Assembly (NCBI RefSeq): GCF_027172205.1
Contig: NC_070617.1
Location: forward strand, 1,247,501 to 1,311,500
Length of the DNA stretch: 64,000 nucleotides
Direction of reading: 5' to 3'
DNA from: Podarcis raffonei
Taxonomy: Eukaryota; Chordata; Lepidosauria; Squamata; Lacertidae
Shown here in pieces: positions 54,149 to 64,000 of this stretch (its first letter is position 1; every line of letters begins with the position of its first letter). The notes below the pieces were generated by a model, which was not told the origin of the DNA, searched no databases, and was given only the letters and a program-made list of their open reading frames with translations. The position numbers and the translations under genes were made by a program.

Positions 54149-57100
54149 GTAAGATTTGTTTTCTAAAATCCCCTGATACCACATATTTATTATATTTTCC
54201 CTGGAAGAGCCAGGCCCATAGATCAGTGTTAGATCCAGTGAATGGGAGAAGAATGGCAGCTCAACTTTCCCTGCCTTTGTCAAATAATTGTATCATACCT
54301 GTAGCTAAGCCACATTAATCACCACCTTCCTTTTATCTTTTTAGTTGTGGCAGCCATGAATCTAACATCCCCAGCCTATTTCTCTCAGCAGCTTAAGGAG
54401 CAATTCAAAGCCAGGATCTGCAAGGTGGATCAGCCTGGGCTCAGCCAGCTGAAACCCCTCATCCCAGATCAGACAGAGATATATTGATTTAAGTCTCCCT
54501 TTCCAGCTAATTGGGAGCTCACCTGGCTCATACAAGGCCAGGGTAAGCCCCCAAAAGGGGAGATGTTCCAGGTGCATAGCAGTGCTGGGGCAGGTGGAAA
54601 CCTATTCCATACTCCATTGGGTTTCCTTCAAATGACCTAGCATCCCAGTGGAAGCAACATTACCAAAAGGGCTAGTGTAAATCAAACTCTTTTTTAAAAA
54701 GGCTTAGTCTCCCAGTTTAGTTTAGGGCTGCAATCTGTGTGTGCTAATGTTCTTCCAGATTTCCCTAGATTGAGATAGATTGATCTGTAAAATATCATTA
54801 GCTCAGCTGAAGTGTAGCAGATGTCCCATCCAGAAGGAAACACACTATGGCACAGCATGTACATAACTATCATTTCAGGATCATGACACAGCTCTACCAA
54901 CACATCCTGGCATTAGTATTTGCTGTAAAGGAGATCAATGTAAACCCCCAAATCTTACCCAACCTCACCCTGGGCTTCCACATCTATAACAGTCAGTTCA
55001 GTCCAAGCTGGACCTATCGTGTCTCCTTGGAACTCCTCTCTACATATGGCAGATACATTCCCAACTACAAGTGTGACCTCCAGAATAACCCCGTCGCAGT
55101 CATTGGAGGCTCTAACTCTGAAGTCTGTCTCCACATGGCAACTATACTGAGCATCTACAAGATTCCACAGGTAAAATTCTCCCAGAGCACCTCTCATGGT
55201 GTCAAACTACCCAGACCATTGGGTCTTCTTTTGAGGCAAAGGCATGGCACTTTGCAAGTTCTGATGATCAGCTGTACCTTTACAACTGTCACTGTGTTCA
55301 TCCTTTTTCGTTTGTTTTCCCTTTGCTCTTTCCTCTTATTGCTTAATATATAATAACTGCCATGGAAATAAATGGTGAAGAGCTGGACAGATATCTTAAT
55401 ATAAATATTTGTGTCTAATTGTGCTGATCTATGCTTGAAGTAAACTGGCTGAGGGACTACACTAAATATACCAGTGTGGTGTCCTTCAGATGAGATTGAA
55501 ATCCAACTTTCATCAGCCCCAGACAGCGTGGTCAGTGCTCATAGATTATGGGAGTTCTAATGCAACAACAGAATATGGTGGAAGCCCTGCTATGCCAGTG
55601 TAATGTAAGACATGGCACAACCATGAAAGGCAAATGCGCAATTGTTTGAGTAGACTGGCACAACCCTCTTTCAGTATATACTTTCTGCCACTATAGTTTC
55701 ACAAGTGAGGACAAAGTGAATTCCTTTGCTAGGATAGTAGGTTTAGAGCAGAGCTTTCCAAACTGTGTGTCGCAACACGTTAGTGTGTCGCTGTGTCACA
55801 CGAATGCTCCCCACACTCCTCCCAGGGTTGGAAAAGGGTTAGTTTAAGCTCTGGTTTGCTAGTAAAATTGAATTACGGTACTCTATCATGAAATGATGCA
55901 TTTCTAAAAAGTGTGAAAAGTTCGGAAAGCTCTGGTTTAGAGAATTGGTCAGCATATTTATACCTTTGAATTCCAACACTTTCTCTTAAGCTTGAGAAAA
56001 ACTGAAAAACTCCCAGGTCGTCAGCACTCAACAACAGCAACAAATCCGAAATCTAGGTTGGATTTTAACTGTTGCCAATACAAGTTAAAAAGTAAACCAG
56101 TACACCCTTTTTAAAAAGTATCTCATCTCCTCATTTCCTACCCTTCATTTAGCTCATCTATGGCTCTGCTCCAGTGGGGAAAATGAAAACTGAAGCTGCT
56201 TTCTACCACCAAATGTTCCCAAATCTAGACCATCAGTATGAAGGGATTCTCAAGTTATTGCTACATTTCAGGTGGACATGGACTGGTTTGTTGACTGCGA
56301 ATGATGAGAATGGAGACAGGTTTATACAGAGCGTGGTTCCAAAATTTATCCTGAGAGGAATCTGCTTTGATTTCATGGAAAGATTTCCAACAATTACATA
56401 TTCTAGCAGTGTTACAGACGTGGTTACAGATGGACTCAAGACATTTAATATTGCCATGAGAAGTACTGTCAATGTGTTGCTCATTCATGGTGAAATTGAT
56501 TCCATGACACTTTTGAGAGCAGTTCCTGAAATGTCAGAATATGAAGGTATACCAATGAAGGCTAAAGGAAAAGTTTGGATCATGACAGTCCAGATGGATT
56601 TCACATCACTTCCCTTTCAAAGAGATCTGGACATTGACTTCCTCCATGGTGCTCTTTCCTTCACAATTCACTCAAAGGAGGTCTTGGGATTCCAGGAATT
56701 TTTTCAGACGAGAAATCCCATCTTGGAAAAAGAAGATGGCTTTATGAAGGTATACTGGGAAAAGGCATTTGCGTGCGATTTCCCTGACTCTGGGGAAAAT
56801 ATGCAGGATGGCAAAATTTGCACTGGGGAGGAGAAGCTGGAGACTCTTCCGGGGTCTATTTTTCAAACGAGCATGACTGGCCACAGCTACAGCATCTACA
56901 ATGCAGTCTATGCTGTGGCACATGCCTTGCATGCCGTACATTTATCTCAATTCAAACACAGAGCAATCGTGGATGAAGGATGGCTGAAGTTTTGGAATCA
57001 ACAGGTGTGGAAGGTAAGATCAGGAGTGCAATAATGCAGGAATGCTCCCCATATCCTTGGAAATAATAAAAAAGGGAAGAATCCAGAGTGTTTGAAAAGC

Positions 57101-60100
57101 TTCTGTTCTCACCAACAGTGGTTAGATCCCCCCCATAGAATAATTTTTATTAATTTTTACGTATATTATCATTACATCACATTATGTTTCATTAATACAC
57201 TTTTTGGCTCCAATGATCCTATGACTTCCCTCCTTCTCGACTAGTGGTCTTACCACCTTAAATTTTGTTTCTTGCATTTTACTCTATTTCCTAATCGTGT
57301 AATATCTTCACCTAACTTTTTAACTTACTCAACCTGAATGGGTAATAATTTTATTAGTGGTTAGCATCTAAAGACCAAATTACATGTCTTGTTGAAAACA
57401 TGATTCACTGTTTTATGAATCTGTTTTACATCTGTCAATAGAAGCTGCCAGGGAGCTCAGTGAGGACTCATCCTGAATGGGGATAGGCCATTCATCTCAC
57501 TAACAGGAGATTGCAACAGGAGTTTTATTTAATGCCAAATGGCAGCTGCTGCAGAATGGTCTGTGTCTTTTGTATAATTGTTTTTCATGAAAAGATGCAT
57601 CATATAAAATCTTGCTGAAATTCAGCAAATTCCCCAAGCAGCAGTAGTAATATAATATACTAAGAAAGCATATACAGTAGGTCAGTTGTCTGCATTCACT
57701 TACTTGAGGACATAAGAAGATCCTGCAGGATCAGGCCAAGGACCCATCTACTCCAACATCCTCTTCTCACAATGTCCAGCCAGATGCCCATAGGACCTGA
57801 TTGCAACAGGGCTCATCCCAATTTTGATTCCTAGAAAAGAGGCATCCTGCCTTCAACCATGGAAGCAGAACATGGACATGATGGCCAGCAGCCACTGACA
57901 GCCTTATCCCCTGTGAATTCTTCAAACCTCTTTAAAAATCCCTTCAGTTGGTGGAGCTTAACCCTCCTTTATTCTAAACAAAAATGTAGTAACAAGCCTT
58001 ACTTGTTCATAAGTTGTAAAGGCTGCTTGAAAGGCTGTAACCCTTCCTTCTTCCTTTTCTTGTGATGTGTGGTTGTTACACATTCTTCTTGATGGAATGA
58101 AGGTGATGACAAAGAAGATGGTGGAGATGTGGGGCTTTTAGTGCTTGACAACTACAATTGCATCTACTACTAGTCTTTATAAATCCTTTGTTGAAGGACC
58201 CATTCCTCATATCCCTCAAGTGGGAAACCTCATCATCAACCTGCTATATCTAGTTATATTTGGGGACATGGGTGGCGCTGTAGTCTAAACCACTGAGCCT
58301 CTTGGGCTTGCCGGTCAAAAGGTTGGCAGTTCGAGTCTGTGCGACAGGGTGAGCTCCCGTTGCTCTGTCCCAGTTTCTGCCAACCTGGCAGTTCAAAAGC
58401 ATACCAGTGCAAGTAGATAAATAGGTACCGCTCTGGTGGGAAGGTAAACAGCGTTTCCATGCCCTCTGGCTTCCGTAACGGTGTTTTGTTGTGCCAAAAG
58501 CAGTTTAGTCATGCTGGCCACATGCCCCAGAAAGCTATCTGTGGACAAACGCCAGATACCTCGGTCTGAAGCGAGTCAAGCGCTACACCCCATAGTTGCC
58601 GTACTTAACCATCCAGGGGTCCTTTACCTTTACCTATATAGTGATTAATTCCCCTTCTATTCCCATCCTCTTTCCCCCTCCCGAATTTAGCTCAGCCACT
58701 TGGTGAGAAGTAGCGTCTTTAATAATAGTGCTGGGGAAAAAGTTTATTTCAACCAAAATGGAGAACTGGAGTCTGCATTTGATATAATGAACTGGGTGAC
58801 ACTCGCAAACCAGTCCATTCTTCAAGTAAGAGTTGGTGGGATAGACCCACAGGCCGCCTCGGGCAAACAGTTCACCATTCATGAGGATGCAATTGTGTGG
58901 CCCAGCAGATTTAACCAGGTACAGTTCAGGCACATTTTTGTGGGCTCTGTCTAAAAAGTGTCATGGCAAAACATCTGTCTGTGGTCATCTTCCTTTGCAT
59001 CTTCAGTTATACACTGGCAGGTAGGCTGGAGCATGCCACAAACTGTGCTATTGCTAATCGTGTCCGCCATGTTTGCATGTAGCGTGGCAGATGTGAACAT
59101 TGTTGTTGTTTAGTCGTTTAGTCGTGTCCGACTCTTTGTTTTTTTAAAAATAATCTTTATTACTTTTACAAGAAAAAGAAAAAAGAAGAAAAGAAAAAAG
59201 AAGAAAAAAGGCAAGAGAAAAAGACAAAATAGAGCAGAAAAGAAAAAAAGAAAAAAAAGAAGAAACAATACAATACAATATATAAACAGTACAAAACACA
59301 ACCTTAACACACTAAACTAAACAAAACAAAACAACAACAATTTAAAAACATATACCATACCATTTCATTACTCTATCTTTCATTCCCTTATTTCATCGAC
59401 CTCCTCTCACCTCCCTTTTTGTATTCCACTTCTGTTACTTATTTCAGCAATTCCTTTCCATCTTTCTCTATTTTTATCATTATGAATATCTTAGCATATT
59501 TTTAACCTTATTTTCCATTAATACTAAAGTACTTATTTATGCTTAACTCCCTATAACATTTCTGCTAAAGCCATAAAGTTTCATTCCAACAATTTTCTAA
59601 CACTCATTAATTTTACAATATTTCTATATATAAACTTTAAACTTTCCCAATCTTCTTCCACCATCTCTTCTCCCTGGTCTCGGATTCTGCCAGTCATTTC
59701 CGTCCATTCCATATAGTTCATCAACCTGGAGATCTTCTGTCCGAGGCTCTTAAATCTTTTCCAAGTCCCTTCTGCAATTTTTCTTCATATTCTTTGATGC
59801 TGAAGATGCTGAAAAGCAGGTCTCGGGGGGGGGGGCCGACCCAACTGTGCCCCCTTCCCTCTCGACAGACCAGCCAACTCTCCACAGCTAGAACCAAGGT
59901 CCATACAATAGCTCAAATCATGTTTCAAAGCTCCTCCAGATCCAAAGGCCCCCACAGCTCCAATCACCTCCTGACCCAGATTCAGGACGCAAAGGTCAGT
60001 AAATCCCTGCATGAAAGAGTATATCCAACCTTCCTTCTCCAGTCCAAGCAGGGCTCCAATCTTCAGATTCTGACTTTTTCTATATTCATTCATAAAAGGC

Positions 60101-63100
60101 CTCCACTTATAGTCCTCGATTTGCCTCTGTAAGGCTGGGGCTCCCACTTGTATTACTTTAGGTTCAACAACAACCACTTTCTCCTTCGTCTTCTCCCCAG
60201 TTTGTCCTGTCAAAGTAGGTTCCTGTGTCAAATCCTGAACAATTTCTGTATTGATGATCACTTTTTGTCCCAAATTAATCACTTTTTCTCCCAAGTTCTC
60301 AAGTTTAGCAGCCATAACATCCGTCTTCTTGTGGAGCTGTTCCAACGAATAGCTTATCTTACCTAATACAGTCACTAAGGCTCCTTCTGTCAACATTCTT
60401 AAAATCCAAGGTCAGTCTCTGATTCTCACAATTCTTATATTGCAGCTGGAAAAACCCCAGCTCCACTCTTGTAACAGTTTCAAAGGCTCCCTCTAGAGGG
60501 AAACAGTCTCCACTTGTATCAATCCTTTCAAACACAATTTAAACTATAAAGTTAGTTTCAATTTTCAGTTACTTTTCCTCCTTTTTAAACGCAGAAGGGG
60601 ACAATGGAAACAATATAATTCTCTTATTTAGCCATCTGTCAACATGCTTTCTGTTCACAGTCAATGAACTCTCCCAAAATGTCAATCTTACTGGCAGCCT
60701 GTTCCCAGGTTCAGAGCAGTGGTAATTCGATTTTTCACTCTCTCCTACAGGCTCGCTAGGTCCAAAATTTTCCCCCTCTTCTCCTGCTTCCAAGGCGGGT
60801 TTAATAGTTTTAACCGATGGAGATTTAATCCTTTACAAAAAACGTTCCAAGGCTTTAACTTGCAAAGTCTTTGCTTCAGTCTATTTACAAAAGAGGAAGG
60901 CGGACTTCCTGTTTAAAACCTTCCCGTTTCGATGCCAAATTAATAAATTTAAAGATCCAATTTTCCGTTCTACTCACGGGTAGTTGTTTAAAGTCAAATT
61001 GTCCACAGGAAAAAGTCAGCGCTCTCCGGCAACAGCAATGCGGCTTCACTCCGTGAAAGAAGCAGTCAATTCGAAGCACCGCGCCACTCACCCCACTTCG
61101 CTCTGGATCCCCAAATCAGGGTTTCCCCGCGAGTAGGGGAGGCGCAAAAGGTGCCAGCCGAATCCCAGGTTCACAGGCTTCTCCCGCCTGTGATTTCAGT
61201 GGGTCTCCGCCTTCGCCGTGGCGGTCAGACCCTGATTTCCACGGAGCAAATTCCTCCCGATCGGAGGAACTCCGCCATTGCCTGGAGGCGCCAACCGGGA
61301 AGTTCGTGTCCGACTCTTCGTGACTCCATGGACCAGAGCACGCCAGGCACTTCTGTCTTCCACTGCCTCCCGCAGTTTGGTCAGACTCATGTTTGTAGCT
61401 TCGAGAACATGTGAACATGTTTGTTTACATATGCATATGGCTATCTCTTTATAGGGACTTGGTGCAATGAAGACCCTGCTCATACAGTTGTCCTAATTGC
61501 ATGGACCACATAAGGCATACAACTCTATGAGAACTAGTGCATGATGCTATTTAGTGCTTTGTTGTTGTGTTTTTACCCTCTTGTGCTATTCTTGTATTTT
61601 TACTTTATTCTGGATATTGTAAGATGCCTTCAGGTTGTTTTGTATCAAAGTGATAAATGAAATAAATAAGTTTAATGGTAATCATGATCATGATATAATG
61701 AGATGTTTCTAGACACTGCTTTCCTTACATTCCATTCAATATACAGAGCAACACGGGAAGATGCTTTATAACCAGGCAGACAACTGACCCATCTAGCTCA
61801 GTAGAGTTGACACTGACTGGAAACTGGTCTCTGGGGTTCAAGACCAAGGTCTTTCTGAACCCTAACTGGAGATGCCTGGGATTGAACCCAGGAGCTTCTG
61901 CATGCAAAGCAGATATTCTACTCTTGAGCTATGGCCCTTCCCCTAAGGCAAGAGTGAGGAACCTTCAGGTCTCCAGATTTTTCTGAACTGCAACACCCAT
62001 ATTCCCAGCAAGCATTGCCAAGACCTGAAGGTCCCCCACACCTGTCCTAAGGGATGCAGATGTTGGAGTCAGCCTGGGGACACCATGTTTATAGCATATA
62101 TGTTTCTATGATTTTATCTACAGGCACTGCCCCTTTCTCTTTGTAATGACCATTGCCATTTGGGTTATAGTCGAACCAAGAAGGAAGGGGAGCCATTCTG
62201 CTGCTATGATTGCCTTCCCTGTCCAGAAGGGAAGATCTCAAACCAGAAGGGTAAGTAGTATAATGGAAAACTTTCACAAATGACTTAACCGCAAGATGTT
62301 TAACTATCTCTTTGCACATGCTGTGTTATTTAATTTTACTTTGCATGGGTAGTGCAAAGTGACCCAGCTTCGTCTGGTGGCCCAGCTACACCCCTATCTG
62401 GACAGGGATAGCCTAACTACTGTTGTCTATGCTCTGGTAACCTCTAGGTTAGATTACTGCAACGTGTTATACTTAGGGCTGCCTCTGAAGATGGTTCAGA
62501 AACTTCCACCTGGTGCAGAATTCAGCAGCCAGGTTGCTCAAGGGAACAAGACGGTTTGAACATATTACACCAATCCTGGTCCAACGGCACTGGCTACCTA
62601 TGAGTTTCTGGGCCCAATTCAAAGTGCTGGTTTTGACCTATAAAGCCTTAAAGGGCTCAGGACCGCAATACCTCAAGGACCGCCTCTTCCCATATGAACC
62701 CACCTGGACCCTGAGATCATCTTCTGAGGCCCTCCTTTGTGTGCCGCCTCCTTGAGAGGCCAGGAGGGTGGTAACATGAGAACGGGTCTTCTCTGCAGTG
62801 GCTCCCCATCTACGGAATGCTCCCCCCTTTTTTTACAGAACTGGATGGAATTTCCAGGGCTAGTATCCCCTTCTGAGTGGAATCCACAACTAGGTTCCAT
62901 ACCTATGATCTCTGAGGACAGTATCCTGAATATATAATTGCATACGAAAGACAGACATATGTTTGTCATACCTCTACCAAGAACACATCTTCCTCGGTTT
63001 TGTAGAATTAATATTGGCTACCCCAACTAGTGATTATTATTATTTCTTTATTCTTGATTATTCCGCTGTAAACAGGGCTCCCATATTTCAAACCTTATGT

Positions 63101-64000
63101 TTTCTTTTCCAGACATGGATGACTGTTTGCAATGCCCAGAGGATCAGTATCCAAATAATGCCCAGGATTCATGCATTCCAAAAGTCATAAGTTTCCTGTC
63201 TTACGAAGAAGCTTTGGGGATGACTTTGGCAATATTGGCTCTTTCCTTTTCATTCATTACAGCTTTAGTGCTTGGCATCTTTGTTAAGCACCAGGGCACT
63301 CCCATTGTCAAAGCCAACAACCGGAATCTCACCTACACTCTCCTCATGTTCCTCCTGCTCTCCTTCCTTTGTGCTTTGCTCTTCATTGGCCAACCAAAAA
63401 CGCTGACCTGTCTTCTTCGACAAACTGCTTTTGGCATTATCTTCACGGCAGCTGTGTCTTGTGTTCTGGCCAAAACCACCATTGTCGTTCTAGCTTTCAT
63501 GGCCACCATGCCTGGATCCCGAATGAGGAAATGGGTGGGGAAAAGACTGGCTGTTTCCATTGTTCTTGGCTCCTCCCTGATTCAAACCACTATTTGCACG
63601 GTGTGGCTCTCAACCTCTACCCCATTCCCAGATTTCAACATGCACTCAGTTGTTAAAGAAATTATACTAGAATGTAATGAGGGCTCAGTCGCCTTGTTTT
63701 ACTGCGTCTTGGGCTTCATGGGTTTGCTTGCCAAAGTCAGCTTCTGTGTTGCTTTCCTAGCCCGTAAGTTGCCTGATAGTTTTAATGAGGCCAAGTTTAT
63801 CACCTTCAGTATGTTGGTCTTTTGCAGTGTTTGGTTGACCTTTGTCCCAACCTATCTCAGCACAAGGGGGAAATATATGGTTGCCGTGGAGATTTTCTCC
63901 ATCTTGGCCTCCAGTGCTGGGTTACTGGTTTGTATCTTTTCTCCAAAGCTCTATATCATTCTGTTGAGACCTGAGCTGAACAACAAGGAACAGCTAAGAA
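53844..64000 (+). CDS. V2R-F: vomeronasal type-2 receptor, complete but for the last few codons
   Basis: Family C chemosensory GPCR. Exons 53844-54148, 54879-55170, 56153-57013, 58691-58918, 62124-62250 and 63113 to the window edge, all with GT-AG borders and phases 2,0,0,0,1; open throughout, 900 residues so far. If exon 6 has the usual 902 bp, its stop lies about 14 bp beyond the edge. Residues 1-45 contain the signal region; to 486 the Venus-flytrap domain; 487-604 its end plus NCD3G; from 605 the seven membrane segments, ending [11 protein letters not shown]. Alternative starts are at 53883 (aligns with the D/E start) and 53931 (right before the hydrophobic core). First-loop [12 protein letters not shown] replaces KHRDT of its neighbours. 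The exon 6 frame has no stop inside the window, so simple ORF listing can overlook it. Confidence 0.93.
54149..54878. other. V2R-F intron 1
   Basis: 730 bp, unrelated to the shared D/E intron 1; nothing recognised. Confidence 0.45.
54879..55170 (+). CDS. V2R-F exon 2
   Basis: 292 bp: [20 protein letters not shown], sequon in [25 protein letters not shown]. Acceptor CATTTCAG, donor GTAAAA. Confidence 0.92.
55749..55934. mobile_element. hAT-type MITE with perfect 8-bp target duplication
   Basis: 186 bp; ends are inverted copies CAGAGCTTTCCAAACT and, inverted, CAGAGCTTTCCGAACT (one mismatch). GTTTAGAG flanks both sides exactly (55741-55748 and 55935-55942), the 8-bp hallmark of hAT transposition. 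Contains the subterminal TGTGTCGCAACACGTTAGTG. No coding capacity. In V2R-F intron 2. Confidence 0.92.
56153..57013 (+). CDS. V2R-F exon 3
   Basis: 861 bp, 287 codons, open: [67 protein letters not shown]. Acceptor TCATTTAG, donor GTAAGA. Confidence 0.93.
57136..57420 (-). mobile_element. Possible L1 3' UTR remnant
   Basis: TTTTTATTAATTTTTACGTA resembles the tail end of the L1 at 24 kb (TTTTTATTGATTTTTACAAT) and is followed by comparable A+T-rich text. No coding part remains. Confidence 0.4.
57706..57965 (+). repeat. Dispersed reptile-type repeat, class uncertain
   Basis: Contains AGGATCAGGCCAAGGACCCA, TCTACTCCAACATCCTCTTC and GGCCAGCAGCCACTGACAGC, stretches I associate with a common reptile interspersed repeat linked to LINE or SINE tails. 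No ends or target duplication are visible. Confidence 0.45.
58262..58634 (+). mobile_element. Sauria SINE
   Basis: Head GGGGACATGGGTGGCGCTGT with AACCACTGAGCC and B-box-like GGCAGTTCGAGTC; body GTGCAAGTAGATAAATAGGT, TTTAGTCATGCTGGCCACAT; tail GGGGTCCTTTACCTTTACC. Flanks share CTATAT-like text, but the duplication is imperfect. In V2R-F intron 3. Older than the copy at 17836-18186. Confidence 0.9.
58691..58918 (+). CDS. V2R-F exon 4
   Basis: 228 bp, open: [43 protein letters not shown] at donor GTACAG. Confidence 0.92.
59103..59136 (+). mobile_element. Bov-B-like fragment, left part
   Basis: TTGTTGTTTAGTCGTTTAGT then CGTGTCCGACTCTT, where it is interrupted by the L1 at 59137-61304. Continues at 61305. 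Confidence 0.85.
59137..61304 (-). mobile_element. L1 LINE, internally deleted, both ends kept
   Basis: Inserted on the minus strand with a 14-bp duplication CGTGTCCGACTCTT (59123-59136, 61305-61318). From its 5' end (61304) it has about 0.9 kb of G+C-richer leader, a frame of about 203 codons (60396-59785) beginning with a coiled-coil-like stretch ([20 protein letters not shown]), and then, just downstream, text matching the C-terminus of L1 ORF2 ([11 protein letters not shown] against LTGRVRDQKEE in the 24 kb copy). A 3' UTR and purine-rich A tail to 59137 follow. The endonuclease and RT parts are absent: about 4 kb is missing compared with a usual L1. Both ends are intact, so it moved as a short non-autonomous unit or was deleted afterwards. 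Confidence 0.82.
61305..61412 (+). mobile_element. Bov-B-like fragment, right part
   Basis: Resumes with the duplicated CGTGTCCGACTCTT, then CGTGACTCCATGGACCAGAG, TTCCACTGCCTCCCGCAGTT, GTTTGTAGCTTCGAGAACAT. Together with 59103-59136 it matches the uninterrupted copy at 43263-43380. Confidence 0.85.
61413..61734. other. V2R-F intron 4, gene-free stretch
   Basis: No repeat or coding signal recognised. Confidence 0.4.
61735..61945 (-). mobile_element. tRNA-Ala-like SINE
   Basis: Minus strand: CATAGCTCAAGAGTAGAATA, TCTGCTTTGCATGCAGAAGC, then CTGGGTTCAATCCCAGGCAT, an alanine-tRNA head with A and B boxes. Body follows with AAGACCTTGGTCTTGAACCC and GAGCTAGATGGGTCAGTTG. Acceptor-stem pairing is lost, so it is not a working tRNA gene. 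Confidence 0.82.
61950..62040. mobile_element. Small inverted-repeat element, hAT-like
   Basis: GGAACCTTCAGGTCT on the left and AGACCTGAAGGTCCC on the right are inverted partners around about 60 bp. Text resembles short reptile hAT-type MITEs. No clear 8-bp duplication. Confidence 0.4.
62124..62250 (+). CDS. V2R-F exon 5 (cysteine-rich NCD3G)
   Basis: 127 bp: [35 protein letters not shown]. Acceptor ATCTACAG, donor GTAAGT. Too short and in the wrong context to appear in an ORF search by length. Confidence 0.93.
62352..62840 (+). mobile_element. L2-like LINE fragment
   Basis: Plus strand RT C-terminal text: [34 protein letters not shown], then after a frame change [40 protein letters not shown] and [15 protein letters not shown]. 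At least one frameshift (near 62500). In V2R-F intron 5. The only L2-like copy here on the plus strand apart from the doubtful scrap at 14255. Confidence 0.85.
62841..63112. other. V2R-F intron 5, right part
   Basis: No recognised element; ends with the polypyrimidine tract and acceptor of exon 6. Confidence 0.45.
63113..64000 (+). CDS. V2R-F exon 6 (seven membrane segments, runs off the edge)
   Basis: 888 bp in the window, open to the edge: [19 protein letters not shown], seven hydrophobic segments, [11 protein letters not shown] second loop, [29 protein letters not shown]. Acceptor CTTTTCCAG. Confidence 0.93.

Noticed and set aside
55491-55570. Scrap similar to the 30487-30640 repeat
   Set aside because: Too short and diverged to call; no inverted ends seen.
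59110-59310. Phe/Leu-rich 66-codon minus frame
   Set aside because: It is a low-complexity purine/pyrimidine tail of the L1, not a protein.
61873-61945. Possible tRNA-Ala gene on the minus strand
   Set aside because: The acceptor stem does not pair and a SINE body follows; the same structure recurs at 43110-43262.
63333-63656. Frames of 75 and 95 codons inside V2R-F exon 6
   Set aside because: The true exon frame runs from 63113 to the window edge and is just not closed by a stop inside the window.

Overview
The window is lizard-type (squamate) nuclear DNA carrying part of a vomeronasal type-2 receptor (V2R, family C GPCR) cluster. The squamate assignment rests on two copies that I recognise as the tRNA-derived Sauria SINE, on Bov-B-like fragments, on CR1, L2-like and L1 LINEs, and on the large V2R array itself. 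A lacertid-like lizard would fit, but the species is inference.

Layout. Three V2R genes lie on the minus strand in the left part: V2R-A (only exons 1-2 are inside; it continues off the left edge), V2R-B (4554-12919) and V2R-C (15924-23483). Three lie on the plus strand in the right part: V2R-D (28177-35787), V2R-E (38053-52318, broken) and V2R-F (53844 to just past the right edge). The two sets are head to head across about 4.7 kb (23484-28176). All follow one six-exon plan: exon 1 signal peptide and N-terminus; exon 2 always 292 bp; exon 3 843-891 bp; exon 4 usually 228 bp; exon 5 always 127 bp (cysteine-rich NCD3G part); exon 6 about 900 bp (seven membrane segments and tail). Exon joins are in phase 2,0,0,0,1. 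B, C and D read through open (897, 867 and 885 residues by my count). F is open in every exon seen.

Broken pieces. V2R-E has a one-base deletion in exon 3 and a 3.2 kb L2-like LINE inside exon 4. Removing the LINE and one copy of a 5-bp duplication gives exactly 228 bp. Two dead exon-6 remnants survive: tail pieces between B and C (15069-15417) and the front of an exon 6 just upstream of D (27121-27338), itself split from its splice site by another L2-like insertion. A near-identical block of about 2.4-2.7 kb (upstream region, exon 1, intron 1, exon 2) is shared by D and E and ends at the exon-2 donor.

Mobile DNA. Introns and spacers hold CR1, L2-like, L1, Bov-B-like, Sauria SINE, tRNA-Ala-like and tRNA-Ile-like SINEs, CORE-SINE/MIR-like elements, a Tc1/mariner-type MITE and a hAT-type MITE. 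Several have clean target-site duplications. One L1 is internally deleted but keeps both ends, and it sits inside a Bov-B-like fragment.

Biology. By family knowledge, V2R proteins sit in the dendritic membrane of vomeronasal neurons and bind peptide or protein cues through a Venus-flytrap ectodomain. Each is an independent receptor, not a member of an operon or pathway. I found no clearly new biological system. The most unusual items are the LINE-in-exon lesion, the D/E shared 5' cassette, the internally deleted L1 and an unidentified antisense ORF kept in both copies of the cassette.
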